Source: Gemmatimonadota bacterium
Lineage (GTDB): Bacteria > Gemmatimonadota > Gemmatimonadetes > Gemmatimonadales > Gemmatimonadaceae
DNA length: 45,748 bases
Reading direction: 5' to 3'
Assembly (NCBI GenBank): GCA_003152485.1
Contig: PMAE01000018.1
Span: 32,462 to 78,209, forward strand
In this document: piece by piece, positions 26,895-35,696 of the stretch
Numbering within the stretch: position 1 is the first letter of the stretch
Layout of the letters: each line of letters opens with the position of its first letter
Translations under genes and position numbers: made by a program
Notes under the pieces: generated by a model
Told to the model about the DNA's origin: nothing
The model's database searches: none
The model's input: the letters and a program-made list of their open reading frames with translations, nothing else

Positions 26895-28270
26895 TGCATC
26901 CGCTCCAGAAATCGCTCGGCCACACGTTGCGCGTTCTCGAAACTCACGCCCGATAACGTGAGCGTGGAGATCATCCCCGCGCGCGAATCGCCCAACGCCG
27001 CGATCCGGATCACGGCGTCGTACAAGCCCGGCAGCTTCCGATAGCGGCGCACGCACAACACCGCCCGCGCTGATAACCCTCCCCGATGTGGCGTTCGCGC
27101 GCGGCGGACGTTTCGGCTCACGCAGGAGAAGCGCGTGACTTCCTCCTCGCTGCCCTCCAAGCCGACGGTGCCCGCCCCAAACAGGGCGGAGTACAAGCTC
27201 GCGAATCGGAGTGCGCTCAGTACGTCGCTGGTCACGAGCTCGTGGCGAAACGAAACCACCCCGGACGATTGATCGGCCGAGATGAAGACGTAGTCGTCGG
27301 TCGAACATTCATGCTCGACTCGGCGGTAGAGCAGCTCGCGGGTCGGATGTGACGCGTCCGCCCAGCACTTGAAGTAGGACGCGGGACGCGTCGGCAGCGT
27401 GTACCGGCCCAGTGTGACCGTCGGTGTGGAGTCGTTGAAGAGGTGCGCCAGATACACATCTTGGTAGGCCAGAATCTGGCGTCCGACTTCATCGAGGAAT
27501 CGCGGCGGCGGCACGTACGACGGCGCCAGGGCGCGATCGAGGAGCGCCACCGCGCGCTCGACCGGCACGAGGAAACTGATCTCGTCGCCCTCGGTGGCGA
27601 CGTTCACGCCCGCGACGACGCCATCATCCGTGATCGCGGGGCCGCCACTCATCCCGGGATTGATCGCGCCTGTGAAATGGATCTTTGGGTAGAGGGTGTA
27701 CTCCAGGATCCCGTTGTACGTGCCTTCGACGATACTGAGCCCGAGGTCTTCCGGGTGGCCCAGGGAATAGAGTCGGGTGCCCTGCGGCACGGCGAGCGAC
27801 TGCAAGGTGAAGTAGTGCTCGGGACGCGTCCCCGTACTGAGCACCGCCAGATCGTGCACGGCGTCGATCGCCAACACCGTCACCGCCGTGGTGGCGCCCT
27901 GCGTGTCGATGAGCTCGGCCCGGTACCGCATCGGATCATGGACCAACTTCGAGATCACGTGGTAGTTCGTGATGACGTGCCCGTCCGGCGTCACGTAGAA
28001 TCCCGACCCGAGCACCGCCTTCGCGGCCGATCCGATCTCGATGACGTGGATCTTCACCACCCGGTCCGAGTATCGACGGAACACCGCCGATGTCGTCGCG
28101 GACCCGCCCTGCTGTGCCGCGCCCTCCTGGGCACGCACGGAGGCGGTGACGGCCGCGGCCTGTATCGCCGCCATCACCGCCCAGATGGCGAGTGTCCGCG
28201 ATCGTCGGATGCGCTGGCGGCCCGCGAATCCACGGCCTGGCACGCGACGGTCAGTCACACCGACGAGCAT
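26882..28270 (-). CDS. Exported trypsin-like (S1C) protease with unrecognised C-terminal domain
   Basis: A 462-aa protein from ATG 28270. A signal peptide (TLAIWAVMAAIQAAAVTASVRAQ) exports it to the periplasm. The chymotrypsin-fold catalytic domain (about 60-245) has an intact triad: His104 in TNYHVIS, Asp140 in HDLAVL, and Ser208 in NPGMSGGP. There is no PDZ domain. Instead residues about 255-462 form a domain I do not recognise, with paired cysteines (FKCWAD, HECSTDD, RFSCVSR, AVLCVRR) that could make disulfides, and a C-terminus ending FENAQRVAERFLERMQWDG. It is 3 bp from the gene upstream and overlaps the FHA gene. Confidence 0.85.
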   Translation of the reverse strand: MLVGVTDRRVPGRGFAGRQRIRRSRTLAIWAVMAAIQAAAVTASVRAQEGAAQQGGSATTSAVFRRYSDRVVKIHVIEIGSAAKAVLGSGFYVTPDGHVITNYHVISKLVHDPMRYRAELIDTQGATTAVTVLAIDAVHDLAVLSTGTRPEHYFTLQSLAVPQGTRLYSLGHPEDLGLSIVEGTYNGILEYTLYPKIHFTGAINPGMSGGPAITDDGVVAGVNVATEGDEISFLVPVERAVALLDRALAPSYVPPPRFLDEVGRQILAYQDVYLAHLFNDSTPTVTLGRYTLPTRPASYFKCWADASHPTRELLYRRVEHECSTDDYVFISADQSSGVVSFRHELVTSDVLSALRFASLYSALFGAGTVGLEGSEEEVTRFSCVSRNVRRARTPHRGGLSARAVLCVRRYRKLPGLYDAVIRIAALGDSRAGMISTLTLSGVSFENAQRVAERFLERMQWDG

Positions 28271-28272
28271 CG

Positions 28273-28998
28273 TCAGGGGATGTGGCGTCGCTGAGGGTAC
28301 GGATACCCGAAGTAGTGGACGGGCACGGCGCAGAAGAATCCGCGAACCCCGCCGTCCCCGCCCACCGGTGCCCACCCGCCCGCGAATCCGCTGGGATCGA
28401 CCTTCCGCACGGTCAACGCGATGCCCGATCCGCTGACCGGCGTCGCCGGGCAATCGCCGGCGCTGTCGCACGGGGTACTCCGGTCGTTGGCCGTCGTGGC
28501 GATCAACAGCCGCCAGCGGCCGTCACCAATCGCTTTGCCCGTGTGGTGGGTGACCAACACTCCCGGCCGCATCGGGTCGAATGCGCGCGGGTCTGAGGCG
28601 GTGCTGGACGCGCTCTCCGCGACCGGCGCGCCGACGCCGCTGAAATCGATGATCGTCGCGCCATACAAGGGGATGCGGGCCGAATCAGCGGCGAGCGCCC
28701 GCGCTCTGGTCACGGACGAGGTGTCGAGTGCGCCCGTCCGGCGCAGCCAGAGCCGCCCTCGGACCGATGCACCGGACGACGGACCGCTCGCGGCCACCAT
28801 CGTCAAGGTGTATTCGCCGGTGTCAATGCGGGCGGCCGGCGAAATGATGTCGCGGTCGCTCACCACGTCGCAGCGAAAGGGCGCACCATCGCGACCCCCG
28901 TGGGGTGGCACCGATGCGAGGGTCGCCGAGTGCAGCACCCCCGATGTGACGATCGCCGCGACTGTAAAGCGTCCAGTCATCCATCGGGACATACGCAT
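28273..28998 (-). CDS. Exported protein of unknown function
   Basis: A 241-aa protein from ATG 28998, with Shine-Dalgarno GAGGT 5 nt upstream. The signal peptide is MRMSRWMTGRFTVAAIVTSG... with cleavage after the hydrophobic stretch. The mature part is beta-rich in pattern, with TGEYTLTMVA and VRGRLWLRR strands, a glycine-rich loop region, and a conserved cysteine pair in STPCDSAGDCPATP. No known family was recognised. It precedes the protease by 3 bp in the same operon, so it may be its partner or substrate; this is inference from position. Confidence 0.65.
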   Translation of the reverse strand: MRMSRWMTGRFTVAAIVTSGVLHSATLASVPPHGGRDGAPFRCDVVSDRDIISPAARIDTGEYTLTMVAASGPSSGASVRGRLWLRRTGALDTSSVTRARALAADSARIPLYGATIIDFSGVGAPVAESASSTASDPRAFDPMRPGVLVTHHTGKAIGDGRWRLLIATTANDRSTPCDSAGDCPATPVSGSGIALTVRKVDPSGFAGGWAPVGGDGGVRGFFCAVPVHYFGYPYPQRRHIP

Positions 28999-29051
28999 TG
29001 TGACCTCGGATTGTTCTGAACCTGCTCGACTGACCACCGCCCGCGTCTGCT

Positions 29052-30260
29052 CTACCGCAAGAAGAATGGCAGCACCAACTCGGCCGCGATCAAGGCCACG
29101 ATCAGCACTTCGAGCGCCTCCGCCCGCGCTGCCTGCGATTCGTCGTTCAACATCGCGTAGGTCTCGCGGATGATGGCGAGCTTCCGGTCGATCCCAGCGC
29201 GCCATTCGCGCCCGCGGAAGATGTCGAGCGCGGCGGTATAGATGCGGGCCAGATACACGTCATCGGTGACTTTAAGCGCGCTTTCGACTCGCTCCACGAG
29301 CTCCGTCGAGTCGGCGACGAGGGCCTGGAGGTCGGACAGAAGCCCCGCGAACCGCCGCTGCAACAGCGCGAGTCGCCGCCGCGGTCGCGCCGATGCGACC
29401 CGGTCATACATCGCGGGCAACTCGGCGTCCAGCACCGCGTCGTAGACGCGCAGCTCCAGGAGCTGGGCGTTGGCGAACTCCAGGATGTACTGCACGTCCG
29501 TGTCGCCCGGCGACGGTTCCACGACGAGGGCATTGTCCCACGTGAGGATGGTCAGGTCGTCGGTGTAGTACGAGAATCGATGGGGCAGCAGCTCATGCCG
29601 TGCCGTCGCGGAGAGCGGGCGGCGCTCGTTGAGCAGGAGCGGGACGAGATCTTCGTCCCCCCAGGTCGCCGGCGACAAGGGACTGGTTCCCGCCGCGGCT
29701 CCCTCCGCCAATGCCGCGCCGCCAGCGCTCCGCACGGCGTTGATCCGGAAGACGACGTAGTCCTCGGTGATCGGCGCCACTGCCGGACGGGTGATCGCGG
29801 GCGCGATCCGCGCGAGCAACGAGCGGAGATGGCGCTCGAACACGGGCGAGAGATCCGTCCCGACGTCCACCGCGTTGCCGAACGCCGAGAACTCGCTCCA
29901 CGCCAGGTCCGGCATGGCCCGGATCGACAATCGGATGGACACGCCGCCGAAGTCGAAGATGCGGGCCGAGACTTCGGCGTCTCCGATCGCGCCCGGCACG
30001 TGCACCGGCTCGGTACCCAGTATCACCGCGACCGGCGGATTGGCGATCTGGATCGCCTGCGCTTCCCCACGGATGGGCCGGACGCGCGCGGGTGCGCTCG
30101 AGACTAGAAGATCGGCGGCCCGCTGCAGATCGATCTCGAAGCCGACGTCGAACAATCGGTATACGATCGCGACGCCGTCCACCCGGACATCGCTGAGCGA
30201 GCCAGTGGGCAATGTCCCGGAGGTCGGCGGCACGGCCGTCACGAGAGGGGGCGAGATCAA
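29052..30260 (-). CDS. RMD1/DUF155-like protein with C-terminal membrane helix
   Basis: A 402-aa protein with no signal peptide. The C-terminal 60 residues are one long helix region (GIDRKLAIIRETYAMLNDESQAARAEALEVLIVALIAAELVLPFF), similar in layout to the end of DUF155/RMD1 proteins, where a coiled helix leads into a terminal membrane helix. The central part (TWDNALVVEPSPGDTDVQYILEFANAQLLELRVYD) also resembles that family. In eukaryotes RMND1 acts in mitochondrial translation; the bacterial role is unknown. It overlaps the transaminase gene upstream by 4 bp. The assignment rests on pattern, not on a strong motif. Confidence 0.6.
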   Translation of the reverse strand: MISPPLVTAVPPTSGTLPTGSLSDVRVDGVAIVYRLFDVGFEIDLQRAADLLVSSAPARVRPIRGEAQAIQIANPPVAVILGTEPVHVPGAIGDAEVSARIFDFGGVSIRLSIRAMPDLAWSEFSAFGNAVDVGTDLSPVFERHLRSLLARIAPAITRPAVAPITEDYVVFRINAVRSAGGAALAEGAAAGTSPLSPATWGDEDLVPLLLNERRPLSATARHELLPHRFSYYTDDLTILTWDNALVVEPSPGDTDVQYILEFANAQLLELRVYDAVLDAELPAMYDRVASARPRRRLALLQRRFAGLLSDLQALVADSTELVERVESALKVTDDVYLARIYTAALDIFRGREWRAGIDRKLAIIRETYAMLNDESQAARAEALEVLIVALIAAELVLPFFLR

Positions 30261-31114
30261 TGCGTCCCGACGACTGCTCCGATACGCTCGGCGAACGCCG
30301 TATACATCTGCTGCGTGATCGGACCCGGCCGCCCAGTCCCGATGGATCGGCCATCCACACGCACGATGGGCATGATGTCGTTGACGGTGCTCGTGAAGAA
30401 CATCTCGGTGGCCCGCGGCACGTCCTGTGCCAGAATCGGGAATTCACGCAACGGCAGGCGAAGCTCGCTCGCCAGCTCGAGCACGATCTCCCGCGTGATA
30501 CCCGGCAGAATTGCCGTGGTCAGCGGATGCGTGCGCAGCTCGCCATCGAGCACGGCAAACACGCTGCTGGAGGCCGCTTCCATGATCACGCCGTTCCGAA
30601 CGAAGATTGCCTCGTCCGCCTCCGCGTCCACGGCCTGCTGCTTGGCGAGCACGTTCGGGAGCAAGTTGACGGACTTGATGTCGCACCGCGACCAGCGCAC
30701 GTCGGGGACGGTGATCACCGACGATCCCCGACGGCGCAGCGCGTGCGGGAGCGCGATGGGGCTCGCGATGACGTACACGGTGGGTGCGGTCCCGCTGGGC
30801 GGGAACTGATGCGTTCGCGGCGCGGCGCCTCGCGTCACTTGCCAATAAACGATGGCGTCGCCCTCGACGTGATTGTCGCGGAGCAGTGTCTGCGAGATGT
30901 CCCGGAGCTCCGCGATGCGATCGGCGCCAAGCGCGATGCGAAGCTCATGCAACCCCCGCGTGATGCGGCGCAGATGCCGATCGACTTCGATGAGCTCGCT
31001 GCCCGCGCTGCGCACGACGTCGTACACGCCATCGCCAAACAGAAACCCGCGATCGGTCACCGGCACAGTCGCCTGTTCGGCGTCCATGTAACGACCATTC
31101 AGGTAGACGCGCAT
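30257..31114 (-). CDS. dat: D-amino-acid (D-alanine) aminotransferase
   Basis: A 285-aa class IV PLP transaminase that interconverts D-amino acids with 2-oxo acids, feeding D-alanine and D-glutamate pools for the wall. From ATG 31114, Lys147 in CDIKSVNLLPNVLAKQ is the PLP lysine and Glu179 in VIMEAASSSVF binds the cofactor nitrogen. Arg100 and His102 in VTRGAAPRTHQFP are the carboxylate trap that distinguishes D-AAT from branched-chain transaminases. The DRGFLFGDGVYDVV loop is also typical. The frame stays open to 31339 but those residues overlap a divergent lipoprotein gene. It starts the five-gene minus-strand block. Confidence 0.92.
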   Translation of the reverse strand: MRVYLNGRYMDAEQATVPVTDRGFLFGDGVYDVVRSAGSELIEVDRHLRRITRGLHELRIALGADRIAELRDISQTLLRDNHVEGDAIVYWQVTRGAAPRTHQFPPSGTAPTVYVIASPIALPHALRRRGSSVITVPDVRWSRCDIKSVNLLPNVLAKQQAVDAEADEAIFVRNGVIMEAASSSVFAVLDGELRTHPLTTAILPGITREIVLELASELRLPLREFPILAQDVPRATEMFFTSTVNDIMPIVRVDGRSIGTGRPGPITQQMYTAFAERIGAVVGTH

Positions 31115-31157
31115 ACGGTGTATCGCACTCCGGTGTCGAGGTGTATCTTCGGAAACT

Positions 31158-31643
31158 ATGTCTCCCGCAATGTACCGAACAGGGACCCGCGCCCGCCCGC
31201 GCGCACGCCACTGGCTGGCGGCCGCCACGGGGGTCTGCGCCGCGCTCGTCGGCTGCGGGCAGCTCTCTCGGGTGTCTACGGTCCCGGCGCCCGCTCCGCC
31301 ACGTGATGTGTATGCCTGCGCGGTGGCACAGGCCATCAAGTTGGGCTATAAGGCCGTGGGGGATACAATTCACCGCGAACAACGCGATCTCGAAGCCTCG
31401 AAGACGCTCAAGCACGGTGGGCCCGAATCCACCGAGTACAGTCGGAAGGATGTCCTCTCCGTCATCGTGACGAGCAAGGGGTCGGACAGCGTATCGACGA
31501 TGCACGTGACGGCGGCCTCCATCTCGACGCAGGAGACGCGTCGCGGACCGACGGATGTGACCGAGCCCGCCAGCGTCGACGTGCGCGCCGACGCGGATTC
31601 GGTGATCGCCCGTTGTAGCGTGGCATCGCCGCCGACGACGTAG
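31158..31643 (+). CDS. Predicted lipoprotein, unknown
   Basis: A 161-aa protein with a signal peptide ending in the lipobox ALVGC (residues 28-33), so it is anchored to a membrane. The mature part has DVYACAVAQAIKLGYKAVGDTIHREQRDLEA, then a beta-type region, and a second cysteine near the end (VIARCSVA) that could pair with the first. No family was recognised. It is divergent from dat with 43 bp between their starts. A bidirectional hairpin follows its stop. Confidence 0.75.
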   Translation: MSPAMYRTGTRARPRARHWLAAATGVCAALVGCGQLSRVSTVPAPAPPRDVYACAVAQAIKLGYKAVGDTIHREQRDLEASKTLKHGGPESTEYSRKDVLSVIVTSKGSDSVSTMHVTAASISTQETRRGPTDVTEPASVDVRADADSVIARCSVASPPTT

Positions 31644-31655
31644 CGCCTACCCACG

Positions 31656-31676
31656 CGCCGTCGTCGGACGACGGCG
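31656..31676. terminator. Bidirectional hairpin between convergent genes
   Basis: A perfect 10-bp inverted repeat with a 1-bp centre (CGCCGTCGTC, G, GACGACGGCG) sits between the lipoprotein stop (31643) and the stop of the minus-strand gene (31680). Folded as a hairpin it would be an 8-bp stem with a 5-nt loop. It lacks a T-tract but its position fits termination in both directions. Confidence 0.55.
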
Positions 31677-31679
31677 TCG

Positions 31680-32486
31680 TTAGTCGTGATCGCCCGCCAT
31701 CTCGTGCATCGCGTCCCGCCCCCAGATCGTGGCGGGATCGGTGGCGCTGGGGTAGACGTGCAGCATCCACCCAAAGATCTGAGGGTAAAACCGACCGTTG
31801 GCCGCCTGACACGCGGCTTCAGTCGTGATCGAGCCCCGGCCCCCGAATAGCGGCCGGCCGTCGGCGCCCCGCTCGCTGATCCGTGCCCTGTCACCGAGTT
31901 TCGGCAGGCAAAAATTCGTGTGCACGTGCCACTGGCCATAACTCAGCGGAACGCGAGCATCGAGATCGGCCAGCGATGCCCTCTTCCGCGCGGTGTACAT
32001 CGCGCCCACGAGTCGGTAGCTCGAGTCCCCCGTCCGCTCGTACAGTAGCGATGTCGGCGATGACGGATCGAAATCGACCATCGCGACCATTGCGCGGCGC
32101 ATGCTCGTGAAGTGATAGACCGGCTGCTTGATGTCCGGAGCGAAGATCCGGAACCCGTCCGCCAGCGCACGATGGTAGTCGGTATATGGCGCGACTCCCC
32201 CCCGCAGTGCCGCCAATACTGCCGCCGCCCGTGCGCTGTCGCCCGGCGCCGGGGCGGTCAGCTTCGTCATGCGCATGTGCGGCGCATTCATCAGGGCGCC
32301 GTCCATTGACATGCTCATCGATGCCATTGAACCGGCGTCGGACGTCGAGCCGGTATCGCTGGCGGCGCTCGGTGCGCCCTGCGCTGCGATGGTGCCTGCT
32401 GCGCACCACGACGCGCACAGGATGATGGCGACGCGGAGGCGGCGCGCGATGCGATGAGAGGCTCGGGGGATGACGTTGGTCTGCAC
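31680..32486 (-). CDS. Exported protein with His/Cys-rich unknown domain (paralogue)
   Basis: A 268-aa protein with a signal peptide (VAIILCASWCAAGTIAAQ). The mature part (about 75-260) is the same domain as in the lipoprotein at 2664-4496. A 58-residue stretch starting at FDP aligns without gaps and has 31 identities by my hand count. Shared residues are WHxHxNxCxPK and a later Cys with FYPxxFGWMxHV, with the two cysteines possibly disulfide-bonded and the histidines possibly metal-binding. The linker in front is Met/Ser/Asp-rich (SMSMSMDGAL), a composition seen in metal-handling proteins. The function is unknown. Confidence 0.8.
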   Translation of the reverse strand: MQTNVIPRASHRIARRLRVAIILCASWCAAGTIAAQGAPSAASDTGSTSDAGSMASMSMSMDGALMNAPHMRMTKLTAPAPGDSARAAAVLAALRGGVAPYTDYHRALADGFRIFAPDIKQPVYHFTSMRRAMVAMVDFDPSSPTSLLYERTGDSSYRLVGAMYTARKRASLADLDARVPLSYGQWHVHTNFCLPKLGDRARISERGADGRPLFGGRGSITTEAACQAANGRFYPQIFGWMLHVYPSATDPATIWGRDAMHEMAGDHD

Positions 32487-32619
32487 GAGCGGCTCCTGGA
32501 TGGGCGAAAGCGACGACCGGCGGTGTCCGATTCGGAAGACGACGGGACGCGATCAACGTTAACGGCTGCCCGCCGGCGTCCCACCCGCCGACGGCGCCCT
32601 CTCCCCGCGGTGCGCGCCG

Positions 32620-34695
32620 CTACGGATAGTTGAACAGGCTGGGCGTGACCGTTCGCTCTCGGCTGCGGGTGACGTCGGGCGGCTCGGTCCACCAGGTCCG
32701 CGCGGCACTGGTCGACGACACGCGCAACTCCAACCCCGAGCGCGGCTGCCGGATGATCGGCATCGCCAGATCCAACCGCCAGAGCTGGCGCGATGCGGCC
32801 GGGATCCCGACGAGCAGGCTCACCCCGCCGCTGGCGACCATGGGTGACGTGGCCCCGAATGGGATATCACCCGCCCACACGCGCCCGCCGTCCACGAATC
32901 CAGCGACCGCCCAGGTGGCAGCGGACCGCAGCAACCGCCACGGTGGTCGGAATAATGTGCGGTACTCCGCGCGCCCGACCGCCCGTGCGGCGCCGGCGAT
33001 ATTGGAGCCGAGGTAGCCGCGGACACCCCCGTCAGGATCTCCGAGCGCTAGTTGGAAGGGGACGCGCACGCGCTGGCCGAACGCGGCGTCGGTACTGAAG
33101 GTGAATGTGTGGGCCAGTCCCGCCTTGATGTACCAGGCCGCGCGGCCGCTCGTGATCAACCCGTCCCACCGCCCGGTGCCCTCGTCGCGCCGCGCCTCGG
33201 TCTCGATCCCGCCGCGCACGATTGAGCTGCGCGTCCCCGCCGCGAGGTCCAACCGTCCAGACACGAAGATGTCGCGGGCTTCCGGGCCAAGCCACGGCAG
33301 CCCCCGACCCACGACGGCCGCGAACTGGCCGCCGAGCGGCACGTCCTGCTCGCCGAGGAGCGCGTCGAACCCACGGACGGTGATGTAGTCGACCGTGCGC
33401 ACGCCAAACAGTGCGTTGATGCGATCCTCGGTGTGCGAACCGAAATGGCCCGCGAATTGGTTCTTGGTGGCGGCCATGGTATCGGCCACCGGACCCGCGG
33501 AGGTCAGGAGGACGGGGCCACCACCGATGCCATCCGTCTCGTGGGAGATGGCCGCCCCCACAAGCGCCAACCTGCTGTACCGGTTCGTCTGACCGAGTCC
33601 GATGTCGCGCCCCCCGAGCGACGGATTCCCGATCCGGAAGAGTCCCCCGGCGTTCGCGTATTCCCGCTCGACATCGAGTGTCGGCGCATACAGGGAGGAC
33701 GGGGTTCGAATTTGGAAGTAATCGTGATCGCTGCCCCCAGCCACTCGCCACCCGAACTGCTGCAGGTCGAGGAAGTATGGATGCGACATCGATGCATCGA
33801 TGTCGCCACCGACGTGATCGATGTGCGCCGAGGCGTCCAATACCCACGGGTGGCCGAACGTCTGAAAGTCGTCTAACTCCCCGGCTATTCGGTCCCGATA
33901 CCCCGGCGTGCGCGCCCACTCTGCGGCGACGCGTATGGCGTTGCCGAACAGATTCCCGTTGCCGAGCCGCAATTCATCGACGAATGGCAACGGCCCGCCC
34001 ACCCCGATGCCGATTTCTCCCGCCAATTCGTCGACCGTGAACACGTCGAGGCGAACCCCGTCAGCCCCGTCCGGAAACGCGGCGATATGCGCTGATTGAA
34101 TGAACGGCTGAGCCCGCAGCAATCGCTCGGATTCCGTGCGGCGTTCCTCGACGCACATGTCGCCCACCCGGAGTGCCAGGAAGCGGCGAATGATGGATCC
34201 CCGGGTCGTGGCGTGGAATTGGCTGACGCGTTGCATGAATTTCGCGACGCGCGGGTCCGGCACGCCGAGATACGGCGGTTGCGGCCGGATGTCGATCGCC
34301 GTAATTCGCCGCCCACTGCAATTGACCGCGCTCTGCGTCGAGTCACGAACCGCCACCGCCCGGATCGAATCGCGATGCACCGCGCGCCGCAGCGTGTCCA
34401 GCGCGAGGGAATCGACTTCGGTCGTGTCGACCACGATGTGGGCTGGCGCGACCGCGCGAGTCGTGTCGCGCGTGCTATCGCTGGCCACGGCGGGGGCGAT
34501 GCCGCGGGTCGTATCACGGCTGATGCCCCGCGTCGTGTCACGCGGCGCACGCGGCGCGCGGGCCGCGGTATCAGACGGGGTGGGTGTCGGGTGAAGGACG
34601 TGTGTGGTGTCCTGCGCCACACTCGGCGCCGCCCACACCGCGAGCCCGAAGGCGAGCGTGCACAGGCAGCGTCCGAGGCGATGGGTCATGAGCAT
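32620..34695 (-). CDS. POTRA / D15-type outer-membrane protein (BamA/TamA-like)
   Basis: A 691-aa exported protein. The signal peptide is RCLCTLAFGLAVWAAPSVAQ. Residues about 25-120 are low-complexity with repeated RDTTRG(I) units and no family match. A POTRA-like segment (about 125-215: RRITAIDIRPQPPYLG ... VRLDVFTVDELAGEIGIGVGG) follows. The rest is a predicted beta-barrel with alternating aromatic strands, ending RERTVTPSLFNYP. It belongs to the Omp85/D15 superfamily in overall layout but has only one clear POTRA, so it is not the main BamA. It may insert or transport a specific protein or lipid. No secretion partner is next to it. Confidence 0.8.
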   Translation of the reverse strand: MLMTHRLGRCLCTLAFGLAVWAAPSVAQDTTHVLHPTPTPSDTAARAPRAPRDTTRGISRDTTRGIAPAVASDSTRDTTRAVAPAHIVVDTTEVDSLALDTLRRAVHRDSIRAVAVRDSTQSAVNCSGRRITAIDIRPQPPYLGVPDPRVAKFMQRVSQFHATTRGSIIRRFLALRVGDMCVEERRTESERLLRAQPFIQSAHIAAFPDGADGVRLDVFTVDELAGEIGIGVGGPLPFVDELRLGNGNLFGNAIRVAAEWARTPGYRDRIAGELDDFQTFGHPWVLDASAHIDHVGGDIDASMSHPYFLDLQQFGWRVAGGSDHDYFQIRTPSSLYAPTLDVEREYANAGGLFRIGNPSLGGRDIGLGQTNRYSRLALVGAAISHETDGIGGGPVLLTSAGPVADTMAATKNQFAGHFGSHTEDRINALFGVRTVDYITVRGFDALLGEQDVPLGGQFAAVVGRGLPWLGPEARDIFVSGRLDLAAGTRSSIVRGGIETEARRDEGTGRWDGLITSGRAAWYIKAGLAHTFTFSTDAAFGQRVRVPFQLALGDPDGGVRGYLGSNIAGAARAVGRAEYRTLFRPPWRLLRSAATWAVAGFVDGGRVWAGDIPFGATSPMVASGGVSLLVGIPAASRQLWRLDLAMPIIRQPRSGLELRVSSTSAARTWWTEPPDVTRSRERTVTPSLFNYP

Positions 34696-34853
34696 TGGTG
34701 CCGGGCGTAAGTCAACTGTCGTGCCAGATGGTGCTCGGGTAATGTTCCATCATGCGCTGCCCGCGTCTCGTACCCCAGCATCGCACCCTGTCGGCGGTCC
34801 AATCTCCGCCCGCTCCCAATGTCGTCGCGGAATTTCGCCGGTCGGTGTTGGCG

Positions 34854-35690
34854 ATGCGGCGCATCGTCGCTGCCGGGCCCGTGGCGATGGCCCTCGCGAT
34901 AGCCCTCGCGATAGCCCTCCCGATCCCAGTCGTGGGCGCCACATCCGTCGCCGCGCAGACGCCGGCGCCCCCATTGACTCCCCCAGCACCAGCCGCACCC
35001 ACCACGCCCGCGCGGGTCCAGGCTCCATCGGCACGAGCCGGCGTGCATCCCGTCGTGCTGCGCGCGATCGTGCCGTCCGCGTTGACGCCCTATTCGCTCT
35101 ACGTCGCAAGCGAGTCCGGTAGCATCGTCACCCATATCGAAGTCTCATCGGTTGGCTGGCGAATGATCCGTCAGGTGACCGTGGGCGCGACCCCCTCCGA
35201 TACCGTCGGTCCCCACAATGTCGCCGGCTCGCCGGACGGGCGCTCCACGTTGCCGGATCAGGATCCCGATTGCCTGGCGACGTCTGTGGGCGCCGCGCCC
35301 AGCGACTCGGTGATCCGTCTCGCCTGCGATCACACGGCCGCGGTCCAGCTCCGCGACGCCACGACGCGGGAGCTGCGCGGTCGCCTCCCCACCGAGGCCG
35401 GCGCCTACAATGTCAAAGCCTCGCCGGATGGACGGCTCGTCGTCGTCGTCACCAACAAGATGGCGCAAAACGTCCGCATCTTCGACGCGCACAGCTACCA
35501 GGAGCTCGCGCGCGTGCCCACAAGCAAGAAGACCCCGCACGGCATCGGCTTCTCGCCCGATGACAGATACGCCTTCGTATCCTGCGAATCCACCGGAGCC
35601 ACCCCCGGTGCAGTCGACGCGATCGACCTCAAATCCCTCCAACGCGTCGCGTCAATCTCCATCCCCCGTCCCACCCCCGCCTCCCCCTAA
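34854..35690 (+). CDS. YVTN/beta-propeller protein, C-terminally shortened
   Basis: From ATG 34854 this is a 278-aa exported protein. The signal core is built from a 12-bp DNA repeat (34884-34919) coding for ALAIALAIAL. The mature part has YVTN-type propeller blades: VASESGSIVTHIEV, GPHNVAGSPDGRS, YNVKASPDGRLVVVVTNKMAQNVRIFD, PHGIGFSPDDRYAFVSCES, and VDAIDLKSLQRVASISI. In related YVTN proteins this last strand continues with about ten more residues. Here it ends RPTPASP, 9 bp before heptanucleotide array E2. One blade (around 'STLPDQDPDCLATSVG') is also irregular. An in-frame start at 34752 would place the signal core too far in. Confidence 0.7.
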   Translation: MRRIVAAGPVAMALAIALAIALPIPVVGATSVAAQTPAPPLTPPAPAAPTTPARVQAPSARAGVHPVVLRAIVPSALTPYSLYVASESGSIVTHIEVSSVGWRMIRQVTVGATPSDTVGPHNVAGSPDGRSTLPDQDPDCLATSVGAAPSDSVIRLACDHTAAVQLRDATTRELRGRLPTEAGAYNVKASPDGRLVVVVTNKMAQNVRIFDAHSYQELARVPTSKKTPHGIGFSPDDRYAFVSCESTGATPGAVDAIDLKSLQRVASISIPRPTPASP

Positions 35691-35696
35691 TCTTCT

